64,000 nucleotides of DNA from Brevibacterium sp. CCUG 69071 (GCF_021023135.1 NZ_PGFV01000002.1:558001-622000); one strand, 5' to 3'; shown: positions 26,613 to 38,967, counted from the first letter of the stretch. Translations and numbers: made by a program. Notes: generated by a model not told the origin, from the letters alone.

Positions 26613-27782
26613 GTGGATCTTTTCGAGTATCAAGCACGTGACCTGTTCGAGAAGCACGGAGTGCCCGTGCTCAAGGCCCAGGTCGCGACGACACCAGAAG
26701 AAGCGAAGAAGGCAGCCGAAGAACTTGGCGGCGGAGTCGTCGTCGTCAAGTCTCAGGTCAAGATCGGCGGCCGCGGCAAGGCCGGCGGCGTCAAGGTCGC
26801 GAAGAACCCCGATGAGGCAGAAGCCCGCGCCAAGGACATCCTCGGCCTCGACATCAAGGGCCACATCACCGAGAAGGTGATGATCGCCGAAGGTGCGGAC
26901 ATCGCCGAAGAGTACTACTTCTCCGTCCTGCTCGACCGTTCCAACCGCACCTACCTGGCCATGTGCTCCAAGGAAGGCGGAATGGAGATCGAGCAGCTCG
27001 CCGTGGAACGCCCGGAAGCGCTCGCCAAGATCCCCGTCTCAGCCATCGATGGAATCGACGCCGCGAAGGCCGAAGAGATCGCCGAGGCCGCCGGCTTCGA
27101 TGCCGACACCGCTGCGAAGGTCGCCCCCGTGCTGTCGAGCCTGTGGACCGTCTTCGAGTCCGAGGACGCCACCCTCGTCGAGGTCAACCCGCTGGTCAAG
27201 ACCGGTGCCGGTGACATCCTCGCCCTCGACGGAAAGGTCTCTCTCGATGAGAACGCCGACTTCCGTCACCCCGAGCACGAGGAGCTGCGCGACATCAGCG
27301 CGGAGAACCCCCTCGAACTCAAGGCCAAGAAGCTCGACCTCAACTACGTCAAGCTCGACGGTGAGGTCGGAATCATCGGCAACGGTGCAGGACTCGTCAT
27401 GTCGACCCTCGACGTCGTCGCCTACGCCGGTGAGAACCACGACAACGTCAAGCCCGCGAACTTCCTCGACATCGGCGGCGGCGCCTCGGCCGAGGTCATG
27501 GCCAACGGACTCGACGTCATCCTCGGCGATGACCAGGTGAAGTCCGTCTTCGTCAACGTCTTCGGCGGCATCACCGCGTGTGACGCAGTGGCCGACGGCA
27601 TCGTCAAGGCCCTCGAGATCCTCGGTGATCAGGCCACGAAGCCGCTCGTCGTCCGCCTCGACGGCAACAACGTCGAAGAGGGCCGGGCCATCCTCGAGAA
27701 GGCCGCTCACCCGCTCGTCACCCTGACCGACACCATGGACGGTGGAGCCGACAAGGCCGCCGAACTGGCTGCTGCCAAGTAA
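26613..27782 (+). CDS. sucC: Succinyl-CoA synthetase beta subunit (ADP/GDP-forming)
   Basis: 389 aa from GTG 26613. Starts [20 protein letters not shown], the family N-terminus, with GAAGGA as SD 6 nt upstream; the longer open frame upstream is not family-like. ATP-grasp domain ([19 protein letters not shown]), phosphohistidine-contact region and C-terminal CoA-ligase domain ([13 protein letters not shown] and [16 protein letters not shown]) are complete. Makes succinate and ATP/GTP from succinyl-CoA in the TCA cycle, with SucD. sucD follows after 18 bp. Confidence 0.97.
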   Translation: MDLFEYQARDLFEKHGVPVLKAQVATTPEEAKKAAEELGGGVVVVKSQVKIGGRGKAGGVKVAKNPDEAEARAKDILGLDIKGHITEKVMIAEGADIAEEYYFSVLLDRSNRTYLAMCSKEGGMEIEQLAVERPEALAKIPVSAIDGIDAAKAEEIAEAAGFDADTAAKVAPVLSSLWTVFESEDATLVEVNPLVKTGAGDILALDGKVSLDENADFRHPEHEELRDISAENPLELKAKKLDLNYVKLDGEVGIIGNGAGLVMSTLDVVAYAGENHDNVKPANFLDIGGGASAEVMANGLDVILGDDQVKSVFVNVFGGITACDAVADGIVKALEILGDQATKPLVVRLDGNNVEEGRAILEKAAHPLVTLTDTMDGGADKAAELAAAK

Positions 27783-27800
27783 GGAAAGGTCTTTACACCA

Positions 27801-28697
27801 ATGTCTATCTTCCTGAATTCCGATTCGAAGATCATCGTCCAGGGCATCACCGGCGGCGAGGGAACCAAGCACACTGCGCGCATGCTCGCAGCCGGCTCGA
27901 ACGTCGTCGGCGGTGTCAACGCCCGCAAGGCCGGCACCACCGTGACGCACACCGACAAGGACGGCAACGAGGTCGAGCTGCCTGTCTTCGGTTCGGTCTC
28001 CGAAGCGATGGAAGCCACCGGCGCCGATGTGTCCGTGGCCTTCGTGCCGCCGGCCTTCTCCAAGGACGCGGCCATCGAAGCCATCGACGCGGGTATCGGT
28101 CTGCTCGTCATCATCACCGAGGGCATTCCGGTCCAGGACGCCGCCGAGGTGTGGGCCCGTGCGCAGGCCGCAGACAATGCGACCCGCATCATCGGACCCA
28201 ACTGCCCGGGCATCATCTCGCCCGAGGCTTCGCTGGCCGGCATCATCCCCGCCAACATCACGAAGAAGGGCAAGCTCGGACTGGTCTCCAGGTCCGGCAC
28301 GTTGACCTACCAGATGATGTACGAGCTGCGTGACCTCGGCTTCTCCACCGCCATCGGCATCGGCGGCGACCCGGTCATCGGCACCACGCACATCGATGCC
28401 CTCGAGGCCTTCGAGAACGATCCCGAGACCGAAGCCATCGTGATGATCGGCGAGATCGGCGGAGACGCCGAAGAGCGTGCCGCCGCCTACATCAAGGACA
28501 ATGTGTCGAAGCCCGTCGTCGGCTACGTCGCAGGCTTCACCGCTCCCGAAGGCAAGACCATGGGCCACGCCGGCGCCATCGTCTCCGGCTCCTCGGGAAC
28601 CGCAGCGGCGAAGAAGGAAGCGCTCGAAGCTGCAGGCGTCAAGGTCGGCAAGACCCCGACCGAGACCGCCGAGCTCATGCGCGAACTCCTCGCCTGA
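27801..28697 (+). CDS. sucD: Succinyl-CoA synthetase alpha subunit
   Basis: 298 aa. Rossmann CoA-binding N-terminus ([20 protein letters not shown]). The active-site phosphohistidine is the His in [25 protein letters not shown] and [15 protein letters not shown] are family motifs. Completes the enzyme with sucC. It is the last gene of the pair; a large imperfect palindrome lies 54 bp downstream and could end transcription. Confidence 0.97.
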   Translation: MSIFLNSDSKIIVQGITGGEGTKHTARMLAAGSNVVGGVNARKAGTTVTHTDKDGNEVELPVFGSVSEAMEATGADVSVAFVPPAFSKDAAIEAIDAGIGLLVIITEGIPVQDAAEVWARAQAADNATRIIGPNCPGIISPEASLAGIIPANITKKGKLGLVSRSGTLTYQMMYELRDLGFSTAIGIGGDPVIGTTHIDALEAFENDPETEAIVMIGEIGGDAEERAAAYIKDNVSKPVVGYVAGFTAPEGKTMGHAGAIVSGSSGTAAAKKEALEAAGVKVGKTPTETAELMRELLA

Positions 28698-28750
28698 GGT
28701 AAGCCCTCACCGTATAGCGGCGCGCTCGGCATCAGACGAGCGTTCGCGAT

Positions 28751-28816
28751 AACAGCGCGGTCAGAGTGTCAATGTGCAGAACTGGTTCTGGACAATTGCA
28801 CTTTGACCGCGCTGTT
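28751..28816. repeat. 66-bp near-palindrome (possible bidirectional terminator)
   Basis: Outer arms AACAGCGCGGTCA (28751-28763) and TGACCGCGCTGTT (28804-28816) are perfect complements. The inner part CAGAACTGGTTCTG and flanks pair with few mismatches, so the whole 66 bp can fold into one hairpin. TT follows on the plus strand. It sits between sucD and the threonine aldolase gene. Confidence 0.65.
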
Positions 28817-28951
28817 GCATGTCCAGAGGCTTCGCCCGGGACTGCCACTCGAGATTCGCCAGGTTCTCAGCACAGCTGAATCTTCCAGCGCAGCTGACCG
28901 ACCCCTGACCGTGGTGACCGGCGAGAGGTGAAGTGGCGCTACGCTGTAGCT

Positions 28952-30097
28952 GTGAATGAGGACACACAGACAACAGCGCAGCCCAGCGGCGGCGAACCCG
29001 TGACCACGACACCGGCCGTCGACCCGAACTCGGAGGCGCACCCCCGCAACTTCGGCTCGGACAATTGGGCCGGGGCCCATCCCGAAGTCATCGCCGCGAT
29101 CGCCGAGGCCAATGTCGGCCACACCCCCGGCTACGGCGGGGACCCCTGGACGGCGCGGTTCCACGAGGTGATGAAGGGCCACTTCGGCCCGGAGGCGCAG
29201 GCGTTCCCCGTCTTCAACGGCACCGGCGCCAATGTGCTCGCCCTGCAGTCGGCGCTGCCCAGGTGGGCGGCCGTCATCACCGCCGAATCCGCGCACATCA
29301 ACTACGACGAGACCGGGGCCCCGGAGAAGGTCGGCGGGCTCAAGATCATCGGCGCGCCCACTCCCGACGGCAAGCTCACTCCCGAGATCATCGAGGGCGC
29401 AGTCCTCGGCCGCGGCAACGAGCACAACGCGCAGCCCCTGGCCGTGAGCATCTCCGAATCGACCGAGTGGGGCACGAGCTACACGCCGGCGGAGATCGCG
29501 CAGATCGCGGACTTCGCCCACGACCAAGGCATGATCGTCCACGTCGACGGCTCCCGGCTGGGCAATGCCGCCGCTTACCTCGATACGGAGCTCGGATCGC
29601 TGACCACGGCGACCGGCGTCGACATCATCAGCCTCGGCGGGACGAAGAACGGACTCCTCGGCGCCGAGGCGATCGTCGTCCTCAATCCCCAGATCGGCCA
29701 GGGTATGCGCTTCCTGCGGAAGATGAACCTGCAGCTGGCCTCGAAGATGCGCTTCCTCTCCGCCCAGCTCAATGCCCTCTACGATGGTGACTTGTGGCGG
29801 ACCTCGGCGAACCACGCCAACGCCATGGCCCAGAGACTGGCCGAATCCCTCGCCGAGGTGGAGGCCGCCGGCCGTATCCCCGGACTGTCGGTGGTGCAGA
29901 AGGTCGAGTCGAACGTCGTCTTCGTCCGTATGCCCGCCGAGGTGGCGGCGCGGGCGCGGCAGCGGTTCGCCTTCGCGGACTGGCCCATGGAACGCGGCAT
30001 CGTGCGCCTCATGTGCGCCTTCGACACGACCGACGAGGACGTCGCCGCCCTCGTCGCGGCGATCGCCGGGTCTACTTCTTCTTTCGGTCGGCCTTGA
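28952..30097 (+). CDS. Low-specificity threonine aldolase
   Basis: 381 aa from GTG 28952. Cleaves threonine or allo-threonine to glycine and acetaldehyde with PLP. Family motifs: FGSDNWAGAHPEV (N-terminus), FNGTGANVLALQS, ESAHINYDETGAPEKVGG, VHVDGSRLGNAAAYL, and ISLGGTKNG with the PLP-binding Lys. I prefer 28952 because TACGCT at 28940-28945 lies 6 nt before it, a leaderless pattern; a GTG at 28928 with GAGAGG directly before it is the alternative. Its 3' end overlaps the convergent UspA gene by 26 bp. Confidence 0.9.
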   Translation: MNEDTQTTAQPSGGEPVTTTPAVDPNSEAHPRNFGSDNWAGAHPEVIAAIAEANVGHTPGYGGDPWTARFHEVMKGHFGPEAQAFPVFNGTGANVLALQSALPRWAAVITAESAHINYDETGAPEKVGGLKIIGAPTPDGKLTPEIIEGAVLGRGNEHNAQPLAVSISESTEWGTSYTPAEIAQIADFAHDQGMIVHVDGSRLGNAAAYLDTELGSLTTATGVDIISLGGTKNGLLGAEAIVVLNPQIGQGMRFLRKMNLQLASKMRFLSAQLNALYDGDLWRTSANHANAMAQRLAESLAEVEAAGRIPGLSVVQKVESNVVFVRMPAEVAARARQRFAFADWPMERGIVRLMCAFDTTDEDVAALVAAIAGSTSSFGRP

Positions 30098-30479
30098 CCG
30101 AGACGACGGGGACTTCGGAGTCGAGGATGATGCGCTGAGCGGTCGAGCCCATGATGAGTTTGCCGACGGGGGAGCGGCGACGCGATCCGATGACGATCAT
30201 ACGGGTGTCATCGGCCGCCTCGGCGAGGGCCAGAAGCTCTTCGACGGGATCATTTCCGCGGAGGAACTGGAGGATCTCGTGGGAGACCTCGGAGGCCTGC
30301 AGGGTCGACTTGAGCTCGTCGATGTCCTTGTTCGTCGCCACACCGCGTTCGTCAGGGGTCTCGCCGATTCCGGCATTGAGCACGATCACGGTGTCATCGA
30401 AGGCGCGAGCCTGTTCGATGCCGAACGCGACTGCGGCCTTGCCTTCGGGCGAGGGGGAATAACCGACGAGAATTGTCAT
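30072..30479 (-). CDS. Universal stress protein (UspA family)
   Basis: 135 aa from ATG 30479, with AGGAGAG as SD. Single Usp domain: N-terminal strand MTILVGYSPSPEGKAA and ATP-type motif near the C-terminus, MIVIGSRRRSPVGKLIMGST followed by AQRI. This G-x2-G-x9-G(S/T) pattern marks ATP-binding Usp proteins. Ends in a basic tail DRKKK. Overlaps the convergent threonine aldolase gene by 26 bp. Confidence 0.9.
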   Translation of the reverse strand: MTILVGYSPSPEGKAAVAFGIEQARAFDDTVIVLNAGIGETPDERGVATNKDIDELKSTLQASEVSHEILQFLRGNDPVEELLALAEAADDTRMIVIGSRRRSPVGKLIMGSTAQRIILDSEVPVVSVKADRKKK

Positions 30480-30681
30480 GATCTCTCCTGGTACGACATC
30501 GGACGAAGCACTCTCAATTAGTAGCACATCACCCGGGTCGCAGGTGGCATCGGTGCACCTCCGAGACGAAGGATCCGCGCGTCGCTGACCGCTTACTGAA
30601 CGATTGGTCGGCACTGGCTGAGAAGGAGTATGGTTACCTCCGGCACAAACTCAACTTGTCGTAGGGAAAGAAGAACAGCGC

Positions 30682-32052
30682 GTGGCTGAGAACAGACAGA
30701 CATCCGGCGCCGGAACCGGCTCCACGGGGGCTCCGAAATCCGAATGGCAGACGGTGAAGTCGATCATCGCGGCCTCCTCGGGCAACCTCGTCGAGTGGTT
30801 CGACTTCTACATCTACGCCTTCTTCAGCGTCTACTTCGCCGACCAGTTCTTCGTCGCCGACAACCAGGCGCTCTCCCTCATGCAGGCGGCCGGTGTCTTC
30901 TTCGTCGGCTTCCTCATGCGCCCCATCGGCGGTTACGTCTTCGGCCGTGCCGCGGACCGCCTCGGGCGCAAGAACTCCATGCTCATCTCGATTCTGCTCA
31001 TGTGCGCCGGATCCCTGTGCATGGCGATCCTCCCGACGAGCGACCAGGTCGGTTCGTTCGCGGCCATCCTGCTCCTCATCGTCCGCATGATCCAGGGCCT
31101 GGCCGTCGGCGGCGAATACGGTGCCACCGCCACCTACATGTCCGAGGTCGCCACCGAAGGAAAGCGCGGCTTCTACTCCTCCTTCCAGTACGTCACCCTC
31201 ATCGGCGGACAGCTGCTGGCCAGCCTCCTCGCTGTCATCATGACCCACACGCTGGGCACCGAGGACATCGAGGCCGGCTGGTGGCGACTGCCGTTCGTCA
31301 TCGGCGCCGCTGCCGCCGTCGTCTCACTCTGGCTGCGCCGCGGACTCGCGGAGACCACCTCGGCGGACACCCGGAAGAACGAGAACTCGGGCAGCTTCCG
31401 CGAGGTGCTGCGCCACCCGCGGGCGTTCTTCGTCGTCCTCGGCATCACCTGCGTCGGCTCGCTCGTCTTCTACGTCTTCACCACCTACATGCAGAAGTAC
31501 CTGCTGCTGCAGAACGAAGGCACCCCCGGCGAAGAGATCTTCAACAAGGGCTCGATCGCCGACCTGATGACCATCTGCCTGCTCATCTTCATCGTCATGC
31601 AGCCCATCGCCGGTAAGATCTCCGACAAGATCGGGCGCAAGAACAACATGCTCATCTTCGTCATCGGCATGATCGCCCTGCCGATCCCGCTGCTGAACAT
31701 GATCGGCAAGGCCGAGTCCATCGTCACCGCCGGCATCCTCATCGTCGTCGCGATGGCGTTCATCAGCATGTACACCTCGATCTCCGGCATCGTCAAAGCC
31801 GAGATGTTCCCCGCCCACATCCGCGGCATCGGCGTCGGCTTCACCTACGCGATCGGCAACTCCCTCTTCGGCGGATCGGCCGAGTACGTCGCCCTGTGGT
31901 TCCGCAACGCCGGCATCGGCCCCTGGTTCGCCTTCTACGTCGTCATCATCGCGATCGGCAGCTTCGTCGCCGTGCTCTACATGCATGACAACCGCAAACA
32001 CTCGACGATCGACAACGCCGGCTCCTCGGCCTACCAGCGCATCAAGGGCTGA
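30682..32052 (+). CDS. MHS-family MFS transporter (metabolite:H+ symporter)
   Basis: 456 aa from GTG 30682, with AGGGAAAGAAG upstream as SD. Twelve membrane helices. MHS signatures: SGNLVEWFDFYIYAFFSVYF at the first helix and GRAADRLGRKNSML in the 2-3 loop, plus GLAVGGEYGATATYMSEVA. KgtP and ProP belong to this group, so the substrate may be 2-oxoglutarate, a dicarboxylate, proline or betaine. The nearness of sucCD fits an organic acid but does not prove it. Confidence 0.9.
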   Translation: MAENRQTSGAGTGSTGAPKSEWQTVKSIIAASSGNLVEWFDFYIYAFFSVYFADQFFVADNQALSLMQAAGVFFVGFLMRPIGGYVFGRAADRLGRKNSMLISILLMCAGSLCMAILPTSDQVGSFAAILLLIVRMIQGLAVGGEYGATATYMSEVATEGKRGFYSSFQYVTLIGGQLLASLLAVIMTHTLGTEDIEAGWWRLPFVIGAAAAVVSLWLRRGLAETTSADTRKNENSGSFREVLRHPRAFFVVLGITCVGSLVFYVFTTYMQKYLLLQNEGTPGEEIFNKGSIADLMTICLLIFIVMQPIAGKISDKIGRKNNMLIFVIGMIALPIPLLNMIGKAESIVTAGILIVVAMAFISMYTSISGIVKAEMFPAHIRGIGVGFTYAIGNSLFGGSAEYVALWFRNAGIGPWFAFYVVIIAIGSFVAVLYMHDNRKHSTIDNAGSSAYQRIKG

Positions 32053-32096
32053 ACCCGGGAGATCCGAACGCGCCGAACGATGACATCGGCACTGTG

Positions 32097-32144
32097 GAGG
32101 CAGGCATCCGGCCAGTCCGATTAGACTGTTCGGATGCCTGCCTC
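32097..32144 (+). promoter_or_regulatory. Inverted repeat covering the methyltransferase start
   Basis: Perfect 14-bp arms GAGGCAGGCATCCG (32097-32110) and CGGATGCCTGCCTC (32131-32144), with a 20-nt loop. The right arm contains the ATG at 32134. The loop holds TAGACT at 32122-32127, a -10 box 6 nt before the ATG. Transcripts started there would be leaderless and free of the hairpin; read-through from the MFS gene would have the start codon locked in the stem. Confidence 0.65.
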
Positions 32145-33405
32145 TCTGCTGCCTCCTGGTTCCCCCGCCGCCGAACGCAGCCGCGAGCTGACGGCAGATC
32201 TCGCCGACCGTCCCGGCCTGCCTCAGGCGCGGCTGCTGGCCGAATACGTGCTCGGCCGCCGCAGCGGTGACCTCGATGTCTCGGGTCGGGACACGGAAGG
32301 GATGTTCATCGACGCCGAGGCGGCCGCCGAGGTCCCGCACGAGATCATCGTCGTCGATGACGCCCAGGGCCTGCAAGCGGCGCTGCTGAGTGAATTCGTC
32401 GAGCTGAGGACGTACAACGACCGCATCGATGAAGCGCGCAGGGTCGCCGAGGTCGCCCCCAACGCCGAGGGGGTCGAGCGACTCTCGGACCTCGGTGCGC
32501 GAGTGACCGCGGCTGCACCGACAGACCGCGAGACCTGGGCGGTCGTCAACGCTCCGAAGGCGATGAACTCCCTGGCCGAGACCCTCGCCGCCCTCCAACC
32601 GCACGTGTCCACGCTCATCGTCATCGGCCGCAGCGAGACGATGAGCAGAGCGATCAACAAGGAACTTGCGCGCGGCTTCGCCCGGGTCGACGTCTCACCC
32701 GGAGTCGGCAAGCATCGGATGATCATCGGCAGCCGGCCTCTGTCCTCACCGAGCCTGTCCCGTTTCCCCAAGGCCGGGCGCATCGACCACCCGGCCACCG
32801 GGCCGCTCGAGGTGTGCGCCCATGGTGCCTGCTTCTCCGGGGTGAAGAACGACGAGGGTTCGGCGCTGCTGCTCGAGGCCCTGGCCGCCGAGGTGGCCGC
32901 CGGCGGGTTGACCCCCGACTCGGTGCTCGATCTCGGCTGCGGCAACGGCTGGCTGCTCAGTGCGGCCCTGCAGGTCACCGGGGCGGACACGGGAGTCGGG
33001 GTGGATGTGTCCAGGGCGGCGGTCGCCTCGGCGCGGGCGACAGCGGAAGCCAACGGTGCTGTGGAGCCGCAGGCGACCGCAGAGGTCGCTGCCGCGGCGG
33101 AGCCGAACACCGTTGATATCGCCCTCGGGGACGCCGCGGGCGACTCCGATCCGGCCGTGACCGGTCTGGGTCCCTTCGACCTCATCCTCCTCAACCCGCC
33201 CTTCCACCAGGGAACGACGATCGAGACGGACACCGCCGAAGACCTCATGCGCACCGCGTCCGCCCACCTAGCCGCGGGCGGACGCGTGCTCACGGTGTTC
33301 AACACCCACCTGCGCTACCGGGACCGACTCGACACACTCATCGGCCCCAGCGAGCAGTTGGCCCGGAATTCGAAGTTCACGGTCATCGCCAGCCGGCGGG
33401 GATAG
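32134..33405 (+). CDS. RlmG/RsmC-like methyltransferase
   Basis: 423 aa. SAM-dependent N2-guanine rRNA methyltransferase family. The N-terminal half is the degenerate domain of RlmG/RsmC proteins. The C-terminal half is the active Rossmann domain: motif I LDLGCGNGWLLSAALQVTG (about 267-285) and the catalytic motif ILLNPPFHQGTT with NPPF. An Ala-rich segment (about 305-330) expands the middle of the domain. Target base unknown; 16S or 23S rRNA is the family norm. Confidence 0.85.
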   Translation: MPASLLPPGSPAAERSRELTADLADRPGLPQARLLAEYVLGRRSGDLDVSGRDTEGMFIDAEAAAEVPHEIIVVDDAQGLQAALLSEFVELRTYNDRIDEARRVAEVAPNAEGVERLSDLGARVTAAAPTDRETWAVVNAPKAMNSLAETLAALQPHVSTLIVIGRSETMSRAINKELARGFARVDVSPGVGKHRMIIGSRPLSSPSLSRFPKAGRIDHPATGPLEVCAHGACFSGVKNDEGSALLLEALAAEVAAGGLTPDSVLDLGCGNGWLLSAALQVTGADTGVGVDVSRAAVASARATAEANGAVEPQATAEVAAAAEPNTVDIALGDAAGDSDPAVTGLGPFDLILLNPPFHQGTTIETDTAEDLMRTASAHLAAGGRVLTVFNTHLRYRDRLDTLIGPSEQLARNSKFTVIASRRG

Positions 33406-33467
33406 CCGGCGGCCCTGAGCACTCTGCGCGGAGACCGACCGAACGGTGGGCACCGGCGACACTGCCC

Positions 33468-34142
33468 TCACACCTCCGGTTCGGCAGCCCCCGGCACGAC
33501 CAGCCCCGATTCGTAGGCGAGGACGACCAGCTGCGAGCGATCACGGGCATCGAGCTTGCCGAGCAGTCGGCTCACGTAGGTCCGCGCGGTCTCCGGGCTG
33601 ATGAACAGTCGGGCGCCGATCTCCTGATTCGACTCCCCGAGCCCGACCCTGGCGAGGACCTCCCGTTCGCGCTGTGTGAGAGTCTCGAGGAGCTCGGGGC
33701 GCAGGGTATGTTCCTGCATCCGGCTCAGCCGTTTCAGAACGGTGTTCGTCACCGCTGGTGAGAGCAGCGAATTTCCGGCGGCGACGGTGCGGATCGCCCG
33801 GCGCAGCTCGGTCGGCGAGATGTCCTTGAGCAGGTAGCCGCTGGCGCCGGCGGCAATCGCCGAGACGATGTCATCATCATCGTCGAAGGTGGTGAGCACG
33901 ATGACACTGACCCCGGACAGAGCCGGGTCCGCCGTGATCTCCCTGGTCGCGGTGATTCCGTCCATGACCGGCATGCGGATGTCCATGAGCACGACGTCGG
34001 GACGATGCTGGCGGATGTGGCTGAGTCCGGCTCTGCCCTCGGCCGCCTCGGCGAGGACGTCGATATCGCCGTCGTGGACGGCCAGCTGACGCAGGCCTGT
34101 GCGCACGAGCTCCTGATCGTCGACGAGGATGATCCCGGTCAT
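33468..34142 (-). CDS. NarL/LuxR-family response regulator
   Basis: 224 aa. Receiver domain with acidic pocket ILVDDQE and phosphoacceptor Asp in DVVLMDIRMPVMDG; switch Thr in VIVLTTFDDDDDI and Lys in YLLKDISP. LuxR-type HTH at the C-terminus (LTQREREVLARVGLGESNQE). Paired with the histidine kinase gene, whose stop overlaps this start by 4 bp, so they form one operon and signalling pair. Confidence 0.95.
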   Translation of the reverse strand: MTGIILVDDQELVRTGLRQLAVHDGDIDVLAEAAEGRAGLSHIRQHRPDVVLMDIRMPVMDGITATREITADPALSGVSVIVLTTFDDDDDIVSAIAAGASGYLLKDISPTELRRAIRTVAAGNSLLSPAVTNTVLKRLSRMQEHTLRPELLETLTQREREVLARVGLGESNQEIGARLFISPETARTYVSRLLGKLDARDRSQLVVLAYESGLVVPGAAEPEV

Positions 34143-35368
34143 TCCGGCAGCCTCCTCGGCACTCGGGCTTCGAGTCTGAATCCCTGCCCCGGCCGCGCCG
34201 AGGTGGTCAGGCGGCCGCCCATCAGCCTGACCCTCTCGCGCATGCCCGGCAGACCGTACCCGCGGGATTGCGGTTCCCGGCCGTCACCATTCCCGCCGTC
34301 ACCGTCACCAACACCAACACCGTCACCAACACCGTCGCCGTCGTCGACGACGGTGACGAGCACGTCGTTCCCGTTGACGCTGACGGCGACGTCGACCGCT
34401 CCTGCCCTCGCGTGTCTGAGTACGTTCGTGATGCCCTCCTGAATGATGCGGACGATGACGGTTTCGACCGGAGCGGGGACCTCACCGGTCTTCACGTCGA
34501 TACGGGAATCGACCCGGAGACCCGCGGTGCGAGCGCGTTGAAGGAGGACGTCGATGCCGCCGAGGTCGAGCGCCATCGTGGTGTCCTCGCCCTCGGTGCG
34601 CAGCAGCCTGACCATCGACCGCAGTTCGGTCAGCGATGCGGCGGCCTCGGTGCGAACCCGCTCAAGCGCCTCGGACGCATCCCTCTGACGCACCTCGTCG
34701 GCAAGCGGTGCGTGAGTCGCGACGGCGTCGCCGCCGCTCTCGAGCGCCTCGATGCCAACATTGGCATGGAGGGAGAGCACGGACAGACGATGGCCGATGG
34801 TGTCGTGGAGGTCCCGCGAGATCTCCACGCGTTCGCGCTGCCGGCGGACGTCGGCCTGATGGGTCAGCCGCTCGTCCTGGAGTCGGAGCACCTCGGTCTG
34901 CCCCGCGACGAATCGGCGGTGCGTGGCCACGGCATAGCCGAGCGCGACGGCGGCGGAGAGGAGGGCGATCGTCGACAGCGATTCGGCCCCGAGCAGCCTG
35001 CCCAGCGGCAGGGAATCATCGCGGATCCGGAAGGCGGTGGCGACAACGACGACGATGATGCCCGAGATGATCGCAAACCGGGTCAGCCCCACCTCGGCGA
35101 GGGAATACAGGGCGGCGACCACGGGCAGGGCCACCCCGATGGGGGTGAGATCGAGACTGTAGTAGGCGAAGGTGCCGAGCACGCTGAGGACGGCCACGGT
35201 CCGGGGCATGCTGCCTCGCAGCAGCAGGATCGCTCCGAAGCCTGCGGCGAAGACAAAGGACAGCGGTCGGATCGCGGCGTCCGCATCGGTCTGGGCGAGG
35301 GCGATGATGAGGCTGAGCGCGACCGCGACCGCCACGCCCAGGATGATGTCGGTTCTCCGCGGTGCCAT
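34139..35368 (-). CDS. NarL-type sensor histidine kinase
   Basis: 409 aa. About five membrane helices in the first 140 residues, with almost no extracellular sensor, as in DesK-like kinases. The HisKA_3 phosphoacceptor His is in VEISRDLHDTIGHRLSVLSL. The ATPase domain has the N box (GITNVLRHARAG), G1 (VDDGDGVG) and G2 (GYGLPGMRERV). Between G1 and G2 is a Gly/Asp repeat run (about 20 residues, DNA 34285-34350) that is longer and more repetitive than usual. Signal unknown. Confidence 0.93.
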   Translation of the reverse strand: MAPRRTDIILGVAVAVALSLIIALAQTDADAAIRPLSFVFAAGFGAILLLRGSMPRTVAVLSVLGTFAYYSLDLTPIGVALPVVAALYSLAEVGLTRFAIISGIIVVVVATAFRIRDDSLPLGRLLGAESLSTIALLSAAVALGYAVATHRRFVAGQTEVLRLQDERLTHQADVRRQRERVEISRDLHDTIGHRLSVLSLHANVGIEALESGGDAVATHAPLADEVRQRDASEALERVRTEAAASLTELRSMVRLLRTEGEDTTMALDLGGIDVLLQRARTAGLRVDSRIDVKTGEVPAPVETVIVRIIQEGITNVLRHARAGAVDVAVSVNGNDVLVTVVDDGDGVGDGVGVGDGDGGNGDGREPQSRGYGLPGMRERVRLMGGRLTTSARPGQGFRLEARVPRRLPE

Positions 35369-35449
35369 CCCACCAGCTTAGGGATCGGAGACCGGCTTGG
35401 GCAGGCCCCGAGGCGGATGGCGATGTCGCTTCTCGACGTAGCCGCAGAC

Positions 35450-37936
<2,487 letters not shown>

Positions 37937-37998
37937 GCCTGACCCCTTCCTGTGGTCCGGGTGCGGCGGTGGGACGCACCCGGTCCAGGGTACCGGCC

Positions 37999-38967
37999 TC
38001 AGGGGTGTCTGCGGTGGGCCCGCCACGTGCTGATCTGATCCCAGATGACGATGGCCCAGATCGCGATCACGGTGATGATCTGCTGCACCTCGGCGCCGGC
38101 GGGGTTTGTCAGGTCCGGGTGGAGGACCTGCTGCGTGAGCAGAGCGACGGTGAGGAAGATCGCCATCGCCACGTCGAGGACGCTGCCGGTGATGAGCAGT
38201 CCGGTTCCCGCCGCGGCGCGGACCAGCTTGATCACTTCGATCACGGCCAGGAGGGCGAGGAGACCCCAGTAGCCCAGCAGCCACCCGGTGCCGAGGTCCG
38301 GATTGACGAACGTCTCACCGCCGTTGAGGTGGCCGATGTAGACCAAGGAGGTCGGGATGAGGGGGATGAGTGCAAGCAGGACCATGAAGATCAGGTTGAG
38401 GACCGCCTCGGCGCGGGTCTGGGAGGCTGCGGCGTCCCTGCGGTGCAGATCGTCGACGGTCCACGGGGTCGCTCGTCCTCCGGGCAGCTTCTAGGTGGCA
38501 CCGCCGTCCATGTTGCGCTCGCCGAGTCCGATGAGGATGGTGATCACGGCGAAGGCGGTGAGGAGGGCGGTGACTGTGTTGCCGATGGTCTGGCCCAGCA
38601 GCGCGCCGAGGTGGACCTCGGGAGTGGTGGCGATGTGGACGACGACGTTGGCGAGGATCGTCAGCACCGCCACCGCCGGCAGCACCCACCGCAGCGACCA
38701 GATGAAGATCGGATAGGACTTCGGTCCGATGAGGAACTGCGGAGCGTTGCTGTACTCCCGGGACAGCAGGGCCGGATCGCCGAGTTCTTCGAGGACTTCC
38801 CGTTCGACGGTTGCGGCTCGGTCGTCGCTGGAGGGGTCTGCCTCGCCGAGGCGGTCCTCGACCATGTCGGTGATCGTAGCCGTGATCTCGGCGGCGATGT
38901 CGTCGCGGGACTTCTCGGGCAGGTGGGCGATGACGTTGTCGACGTAGGTTTCGGTGAGTGCACTCAT
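37999..38967 (-). pseudogene. HAAS-domain membrane protein split by an in-frame amber codon
   Basis: ATG 38967 (MSALTETYVDNVIAHLPEKS) starts a HAAS/DUF1700-like N-terminal domain followed by two or three membrane helices, then TAG at 38491-38493. Reading continues in the same frame without another stop to TGA 37999 (KLPGGRATPWTVDDLHRRDA, then four more helices). Together they make a 322-aa protein of the sort that usually follows a PadR regulator. A single base change, for example TGG to TAG, explains the split. The upstream PadR gene overlaps the start by 4 bp (ATGA). The 158-aa first part could still be made. Confidence 0.75.

Noticed and set aside
34285..34350. CRISPR-like short repeat array
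   Set aside because: It is a triplet-type repeat coding for Gly/Asp/Val within the kinase, without spacers. No CRISPR array was seen in the window.
37937..38284. N-terminal extension of the UvrA-like protein
   Set aside because: Overlaps the neighbouring membrane gene and is low-complexity; the family start is ATG 37936.
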